From NCBI GenBank assembly GCA_016490735.1, contig JAEMWC010000076.1, positions 385,001 to 449,000 of the forward strand: DNA of 64,000 nucleotides. The letters run 5' to 3'. The translations under genes and the position numbers were made by a program. Shown piece after piece: positions 57,874-64,000 of this stretch (the first letter of the stretch is position 1; each line of letters begins with the position of its first letter). The stretch comes from Pachyseris speciosa. Taxonomy: Eukaryota; Cnidaria; Anthozoa; Scleractinia; Pachyseridae. A model generated the notes under the pieces. That model was not told where the DNA came from. It saw only the letters and a program-made list of their open reading frames with translations, and did not search any database.

Positions 57874-58884
57874 ATGAATAACACTAATTCATCACAAGTA
57901 GATCTTACCTTCTACCTGAACACACAGCTAGGGACCGCCATCTGCTTAGCAATTCTTTCACCAGTAACCATCATCAGCAACGCGTTATTATTGCTATCTC
58001 TCTACAAGGATCCTCTGAAATGCTTCCGTACGCCTGCTACTTACTTCATCGTCGCTTTAGCCCTGGTGGATTTCACAACTGGTGTGTTAATCGAACCTTT
58101 CTTTATAATGAGCCGTTTCTTGCGATATTTCTCGTGGTCTTTGGTGCTTTGTGAACCGTACAAAAGTTTATCCTTCTTTGAAGCTTTGTTCTCGCACGTG
58201 GGCCTCAACTCGTCGTTCCTGCTTGTTCTTGGTCTAATTTGGTCGCAGTACGTCGTAATAACCTTCCCTCACCGTTACCGGTCAATCGTGACCACACGCA
58301 GGGTCCTCGCGTGTATATCCGTGTCGTGCGTGTACTTCACCGGGTTCATCTCCTTACAATTCGCCGGAGTTCAGTTACAATCTTTGGTTCAAGTGGATCT
58401 GCATCTTCACTCAACTCTCATTACAGTGTTGCTCATGTTGGGCTCGTTTATGCTATTGTGGTCGTTTCGTAAATTTGCCAAAAATTCTCGACGACTTGCA
58501 GCGGGCGTGCAGAACTCTAAGCCTCGAGACGCGCGTGGACAAGCGTGGACGAATCGCACGAGCAGGATCAGCGAAAGGCAGTTCACAGTTGTAACGTTGC
58601 TGTTGTCAGGTATCCTTATTGTGTGTGCTCTTCCACATATCATACTACTTCACATCAGTTTTTACATGAAACAAGAAACAAGACAAGAAAGACTTGATAT
58701 AGAAGCGGGGATTACTATCGGTGATGGGATGATGTTCCTAAAGGTCGCTTTGGATGCTTTTATTTATGCCTGGAGACTGACAAAATACAGAAGGTCTTTA
58801 CAAATAGTGTTGTCCTGCGGAGCGAATCAGGTGCATTCTAACGCCACAGAAACACAAACCATGGAAAATTTCACCTTTCAGTAA
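57874..58884 (+). CDS. Type II rhodopsin-like (class A) receptor E, intact
   Basis: Intronless, 336 residues from the ATG at 57874. Two N-glycosylation sequons open the protein. Seven spans are visible (about 19-43, 55-80, 104-126, 144-166, 180-199, 237-261, 280-300). Class A landmarks kept: N36 (1.50), D66 (2.50, LALVD), P254 (6.50) and Y298 (7.53). Landmarks lost: DRY is S124-Q125-Y126, the TM6 toggle is CALP rather than CWxP, TM7 reads DAFIY instead of NPxxY, and the TM3/loop-2 cysteine pair is absent. The closest general look is cnidarian orphan amine/melanocortin-like receptors; ligand and G-protein coupling are unknown. A C93 near TM3 is unique to this copy. Confidence 0.85.
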   Translation: MNNTNSSQVDLTFYLNTQLGTAICLAILSPVTIISNALLLLSLYKDPLKCFRTPATYFIVALALVDFTTGVLIEPFFIMSRFLRYFSWSLVLCEPYKSLSFFEALFSHVGLNSSFLLVLGLIWSQYVVITFPHRYRSIVTTRRVLACISVSCVYFTGFISLQFAGVQLQSLVQVDLHLHSTLITVLLMLGSFMLLWSFRKFAKNSRRLAAGVQNSKPRDARGQAWTNRTSRISERQFTVVTLLLSGILIVCALPHIILLHISFYMKQETRQERLDIEAGITIGDGMMFLKVALDAFIYAWRLTKYRRSLQIVLSCGANQVHSNATETQTMENFTFQ

Positions 58885-60755
58885 CCGAAACCTGAGTCAT
58901 CCACTGACATCACCAAACCACGAGTATATACGTAGTACGAAATGATCGTGAAACTCAATTCGGTGGACTTATGAAGCATGAGCTCATCCATCCAGAGAAA
59001 CGATGTTATCGATTCAGTCCACAGCCGTCGTGTATTATAAAACCGGACTTCAATGATAAATCGTAATAAGGGTTAGTGTAAATTAAAAACCTGTCGTAAG
59101 CCTGTTGAAATAAGCTACCGCTTGCAATTTCAGCTAGAGACCATCTTGATCAACTATCGCAACGGCAATTTTAATTGATGCGAGCTGTCGTATATTGAAA
59201 GCGGGGTGTAATCACTTACAGTGGGTATCTATCATGAGGGATTGCAAAAATAAAGGAAGATAATTAGTCTAAAGATCCGGGTAGTCACTAAAAAACGTAC
59301 TGCTAAACAAACATAAAACAACAAAACTACCACTTTATTTCCAAAGTGTATCACTTAGGTAAATTTAAATGACTACTGCACTTCAGTATATTATAATGAC
59401 CACAGAATGGCTCGTCTACGATTATAACAAATAACAAGCAAGGTAGAAGTCTAAGTTATCATGCCTTAATAAGTGAAATACTCACCACAAAATAAAAACA
59501 AGACGTTCCACCACTGGAAAATTTTTATTTGCTCGTTTTAATACAGGGAAAACGTGCATGACATGAAATACCATTAAAAAGTATCGCTGACGAAATCGAA
59601 GTATCGCAGCAAAAAAGATATCATATGAACCGTAATTCATGTTTATTTACCAACCTAGAAATACATTTATATCATCGCTTTCTCTGCCAATCTATCTTAC
59701 AATGGATAGCTTTAGAAACCTTAGCAAATAATGCACAGATTTTGGGGCTTCCATCTCTCTTTGAAATGGTACACTGAAGTCAAGATTTCATTCAATCAAC
59801 CGGAACTTCTTGTTTCAAAAGTTCCTGATCTTAAAAAAGCCATTGAGTATACAGGCAAACTAAACTAATTCTGATATTCGACACGTAGAAATGGTACAGG
59901 ATAAACAATCTATAAGATAATGGTGAAAAGCGCCATGTACGAAATTAGGGAACCAACCAGACCCCCAAAATGCTGTGGCCTGTAATGAGTACAAAAAAAG
60001 TCCACCTCAGATTTTCGAAGATCAAAATCTCTCTAAGGTTTCGTTGAAAACAAAATTGCTACATTTGCTGGAGGAAAGAGAAATTAGTTCACTCAAATGT
60101 TACGCCAATCACCTCCACATTCAACTATACAATCCTATAAATCATCAACACGCTATTAAAGATTTTTTTTTAAACAATATGACAATGATCATGCTTAGCC
60201 TTAATATCTTCTGTGTTTGCCATGTACAAACTATTTCCGTAAATGGAAGTAATATTTATATATTACATGTTTTGGCGTGTAGTCGAGCCCGTAGCTAAGG
60301 CGAGTCAAACTACAAACAACGGCGGGAGTAGAAATACTCCGCAATACTGCAAACCAAAACATATAATAAGAGATGTATTATCCAATTTGTATTGCAAACA
60401 AATAATTTAAAGAAAAAAAAAACTTTCTTTCGGGAAAGTGCGACAAGTTTGTGTGATGCGCGCGAGGTTTCCTACAGTACAAATATCCAAATGTACAATA
60501 TCGCGGAATATTTGTACTCTTCTCGTGCGTATTCTGTACAGTAACTGACAGAGTTGGATAATAAACTGGCATTTCTCTGAAAAACACTTATCATTCCTAC
60601 CAGAAACAACAGGGCTTTCACTTTGGGAGGAAAATGAATCTGTGTTTAGGTTTCAGCAAGCCTCTGGGCAAAAACAACGGTCAGTGCGTCTTTCAGTTTG
60701 ACCACGCGAACCATACTTATGTAACAAGCTGAATTCGCAAAAACGTTTCTACTGT
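58885..60755. other. Unit 3 convergent spacer
   Basis: No gene is seen; shared with the other units. A 107-codon frame at 59975 has an in-frame ATG only late and is not preserved in the other copies. Confidence 0.5.
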
Positions 60756-62468
60756 TTATTTTTCCCCAAGACTTTCAAAGAGCGACTCCTCAGGCTTGAC
60801 AAGTTTCCGGATGATGTGCATGGAAGAATTAAAACTTATGGTCAAGGTCAGGCCAATTGCTGCAGTGCGGAGAGCCGTAAGTTTGAGGTTGTCTAAGGAT
60901 CCTTGCGAATTGAGTGTAAAATAAAACACAGCCACCACATCGCTCTCAAGGTAAGCAAAAATCATGCAAACACTGATGTAGAAAACATACCGAGTCACAA
61001 ATTTGTGTTTGTTTAAGATGATGATGAAAAGCACATTGCAGACAGTGCACACTGTGTTGTATGTTGCATAATAAAAAAAATCATTTACAGAACAATACGG
61101 CACAACGAACCCTAAAATCAGCAAATAAATGTTAGAAGCAAGCCAGTCACTTCGAATCACTTTTGAAAAGTTGGTTTGAATGGTCCACGTGGTTTTACAG
61201 GAGAACCGACTAAACATGAAAAAACAGAAGATTTGAAAAGGTGACCAATATATGGAAAGTCGCTGAAACACGAAACTGCAGATGTCGCTTTTTCCAAAAA
61301 GGTAAACAAAGTAGGATCTACATGTTTCCTGGCTAATATCATTTTCATCAAACCTGAAGAATGAGAACCCTCCGCTGGAAATACCATCTGGAAGGGCTGC
61401 TATAATGAGAACCAGATAACAAAAACCCACAGCAATTTTGTGACAAATCTGTACGATAAAATTAAGGTATCTTGCATTACGGTGAGTCTGTGTCGTGTAC
61501 TCGGCATTGTTCACAGGGAGTAGTAGGGGCTGTCCCTCGTCATCTGTTCCGTGATGATTCTCCACAGTCTCCCCAGTAGCTGAGTTCAGACGTGGCTCCT
61601 CGTTACTATTTGCAGCTTCTTCCATGTTTCTCATTTCGGTAGTTCCATTCCCAACTGCACGACCTCCGTCTTCTTGTTGACCCCCCGACATCCAACAGAA
61701 TTTCTTTGTGCGCCTCAGCCACTCCAAAGTTATTACTGGTCCAACAAGGAACCAGTAATAAAGGTTCTTCAAATATGATTCCATTTTAATCAGTTCAGAA
61801 GAAGAGCGGGGTGAAGCTCGAATCTCCACATTTTTTCGGTCACTCTTAGCCAAAAGGGAATTCATTTCGTTGGCATCAACGATGCTGATTCCTCCGTTGA
61901 AGGCGTCGATTTGTATACAGTCTTTGCCTCCAACAAGTAAAACCGGGATGAGCAGCTTTTTCTCAGAAAGATCATCCTTCGTCAGAGGAGGACAAAGTTG
62001 TCCGTCTCCAAAATATATCACCACAGAGTACCCTGCATTCTGCGCACTTAGTGTCAGATTCTTCAAAGGACACAGACAGCTGTTGTTCGTCAGCGTAATG
62101 AGAGCGACTTTGTGGACTTGAATTTTTGCCTTGCTTACATCCCACAGCCGCTGGCATGCATTTGTGAGGTTTGAATACACAGCCAGTCCATTCAAAAGCA
62201 ATTCTTTGTTTACCTCCGTGGTTGTTGCCTGTATGAAGGACTGCAACGAAGGTATCCATGGCGATACCCATGGCATGTCTGACACGTCGCATGTCAGTGT
62301 GTATTCCATGTCATTATACTGAACTGGATACACAGTGAGTGTGTTTCCAGTACCCGGATGGTAAGGAGGCCTAATAAACAACTGAGTTGTAAATGCAAAG
62401 ATAGAGATCAAAACTATTATCGCCAAGAAGTAAAAGCAATAGCCTATTGCAACACACTTCCCCGACAT
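60756..62468 (-). CDS. PATM family protein 4
   Basis: Intact intronless gene of 570 residues from the ATG at 62468. Signal-anchor about 8-30, variable lumenal segment 31-72, PA-like domain about 95-185 (VALITLTNNSC, NAGYSVVIYF, LLIPVLLVGGKDC), span about 235-251, cytosolic acidic linker 252-338 (EEPRLNS, DDEGQPLLLP), further spans about 340-365, 407-422, 443-463, 468-486, 490-518 and 530-548, and a short KPEESLFESLGEK tail. Lumenal cysteines at about 60, 105, 131, 133, 159 and 184 could pair. It lies convergent to receptor E. Function unknown. Confidence 0.75.
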   Translation of the reverse strand: MSGKCVAIGYCFYFLAIIVLISIFAFTTQLFIRPPYHPGTGNTLTVYPVQYNDMEYTLTCDVSDMPWVSPWIPSLQSFIQATTTEVNKELLLNGLAVYSNLTNACQRLWDVSKAKIQVHKVALITLTNNSCLCPLKNLTLSAQNAGYSVVIYFGDGQLCPPLTKDDLSEKKLLIPVLLVGGKDCIQIDAFNGGISIVDANEMNSLLAKSDRKNVEIRASPRSSSELIKMESYLKNLYYWFLVGPVITLEWLRRTKKFCWMSGGQQEDGGRAVGNGTTEMRNMEEAANSNEEPRLNSATGETVENHHGTDDEGQPLLLPVNNAEYTTQTHRNARYLNFIVQICHKIAVGFCYLVLIIAALPDGISSGGFSFFRFDENDISQETCRSYFVYLFGKSDICSFVFQRLSIYWSPFQIFCFFMFSRFSCKTTWTIQTNFSKVIRSDWLASNIYLLILGFVVPYCSVNDFFYYATYNTVCTVCNVLFIIILNKHKFVTRYVFYISVCMIFAYLESDVVAVFYFTLNSQGSLDNLKLTALRTAAIGLTLTISFNSSMHIIRKLVKPEESLFESLGEK

Positions 62469-62680
62469 CTTGGATACAAACCGAAAGCAAAAGAGCACCG
62501 CCAAATGCAATCTAGACAAAACATTCCCTGATCCTTTTCAGACAACAGTTACTTAATCTTGGCATTGGCCAATCACCGACAAGGACAGAACTGACCTCTG
62601 GAGCCTCTATGACAGATGTTAATAAACGATATACTTGGCCTAAAACGTAATCTGGTAATTATAACAGCCATCGTTATATT

Positions 62681-64000
62681 ACTCGGGCTTCGTAGAGCGC
62701 CCGAGGTTAAAAATACCGTCCGTTCTTCTTTTTCGTCGTCGAGTTTCATCCCCAAAGCTCACTTCCGGCGTTTCTTCGCACGCGCCAAAAACAAAAACAA
62801 ACAAAAAAAAAAAAAAACCAGACACGTAGAGTCACGCAAGCATCACAACACGCGTCACTTGTTTTTGAAATTATGTAAAGTTTTCAAAACAACAAGAATA
62901 CCGCCTGCTCGATTATTCATCGATTCCCCTTTTGTTTGTGAGGTCTGAACAACTAATAAGTTAAGAGGAGTGTCTATACGAATGTTTACAAGTTCGAAGC
63001 CTCGAGGGATTTTCAGAGGGAAGGTCAAGATGTTTGCCACGTGAGCTAAAACTTTTTGCGTGTCACCAAGTCGGCTCTTTAATTAAGTGTGTCCAAAATA
63101 CCAGGAAAATGCAAACAGGAAAATTAGCGAATTTGCACGTTCGAAATTTACGCTTTTTTTATCGAATGACCATGAAAGCACAATAATTTTTCTATAAAAT
63201 GGGAAGGAGAACCGAAAGTTAATAAGCGTTAATATGACAAAGTTATAAAATTTTAGAGCGTCAGATAATTTTGCCGTCTCATAGCGCTCTTTTCATGGCT
63301 TATTAAAAACTCGTTCAAACGTTTGCAAGTAAATATGGAAATTTGGCAGCATATAGCACCCAAAATCATTTCGAATTTCTGCTTCAAAGGCGAGTTAAAA
63401 ATTTTTGCGTGTCACCAAATCCAGCGTGTCGAAATTGGCATTAGTAAACAAGAGTATTGCGAATTGCCCCGTTGAAAATTTTCGCGTTTTTTTTTATCAA
63501 ATAACTGAATCAACAATTATTTTCCTATAACATGGGCAATTTCAGCTTTAAGGAGAGTTATGAGCCGACAATCAAGATGTAATTCTATTATTCCACCAAG
63601 ATCAGAGGAATCGACCTCCTGCGCGACCTTAAAGCTCGATAAAGCGTGTCCAAATAAGCATTTGTAAACAAGAGAATTAGCAAATTGCCGCGTTGGAAAT
63701 TTTCGCTTTCTTTGTCAGATGACTGCAACAACACTTTTTATTTCCATAAAGTGCACAAGTTCAGCTTTAAAGAGAACCGAAAATTTTGTTTCTGTAGTTA
63801 ATATACACAAAGTTATGGAATTTAGAACCATGTAATTTTGCGGTCTCAAACGGCTCTTTTTCTGTCGTTTTGCCTAGTATACACTTTATCATAATATTAC
63901 AACCGTGTAGGTGAATGAATGCCTCTTAGAAGGCGGAGTGAAGGCCAAAATGGCCTCTTGTTACCTTTTGCTACTTATAGTAGAACGAATGAAAATTGGA
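62681..64000. other. Window end: hairpin and degenerate tandem repeat
   Basis: No gene is supported. A small hairpin CTCGGGCTTCGTAGAGCGCCCGAG lies at about 62681-62704. From about 63048 to 63890 three diverged copies of one sequence follow each other, marked by GCGTGTCCAAAT, AACAAGAGAATTAG and GAAATTTTCGC segments at about 63087, 63424 and 63645. Confidence 0.6.

Larger units (their letters stand above)
54115..62680. repeat. Segmental duplication unit 3
   Basis: Receptor D (minus), head-to-head block, intact receptor E (plus), convergent spacer and PATM 4 (minus). This is the only unit with both a fully open receptor and a fully open PATM gene. Confidence 0.85.

Noticed and set aside
59975..60298. 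107-codon plus-strand frame in the unit 3 spacer
   Set aside because: The frame is interrupted in the matching places of units 1 and 2.

Overview
The window reads as nuclear DNA of an anthozoan cnidarian, most likely a stony coral. The evidence is intron-split genes with GT-AG sites, a CUEDC1 orthologue, families of intronless rhodopsin-like receptors, THAP and P2X7-like domains typical of cnidarian repeats, an AT-rich composition, and many short inverted-repeat transposons, LINE ends and ATC/ATT microsatellites. Species cannot be fixed from sequence alone. Protein-coding starts given here are ATG codons; several of the longest open frames extend upstream of them without an ATG.

The dominant structure is a segmental duplication of about 8.5 kb, present three times (about 1-8345, 30700-40130, 54115-62680) and once in damaged form (about 13985-18180). 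Each full unit carries a 5'-truncated receptor pseudogene on the minus strand ('type I'), a head-to-head intergenic block of about 2.4 kb with a TATA box, an intronless receptor on the plus strand ('type II'), and a convergent intronless gene on the minus strand. That last gene encodes a protein of 555-577 residues: signal-anchor, PA-like lumenal domain, several membrane spans (called PATM here). Further type I remnants lie at 26848-27157, 28623-29585 and 40643-41259. Of ten receptor copies only one (57874-58884) has an open frame. Three of four PATM copies are open (6655-8322, 38175-39908, 60756-62468); the fourth (16431-18149) has two frameshifts.

Between units are unrelated genes. CUEDC1 runs on the plus strand from 19234 to 23829 in seven phase-consistent exons. 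Its first coding exon is split by a 448-bp inverted-repeat transposon with a 6-bp target duplication, and one intron looks minor-spliceosome (U12) type. On the minus strand, from 49908 down to about 42800, phase-compatible exons encode a secreted protein: signal peptide, a beta-rich extracellular region, then an F5/8 type C (discoidin) half-domain. One of these exons is a base short. A THAP-domain exon (about 10245-10674) and a P2X7-like ballast-domain fragment (about 13335-13605) lie in a transposon-rich stretch.

Mobile elements include a 729-bp hAT element with 8-bp target duplications, several MITEs, a Crypton-like remnant, LINE 3' ends and tRNA-derived SINEs. The receptor/PATM cluster looks like a birth-and-death gene family. 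PATM copies differ mostly in predicted lumenal segments and are nearly identical in the C-terminal membrane region. Any joint function of receptor and PATM is inference from linkage only.
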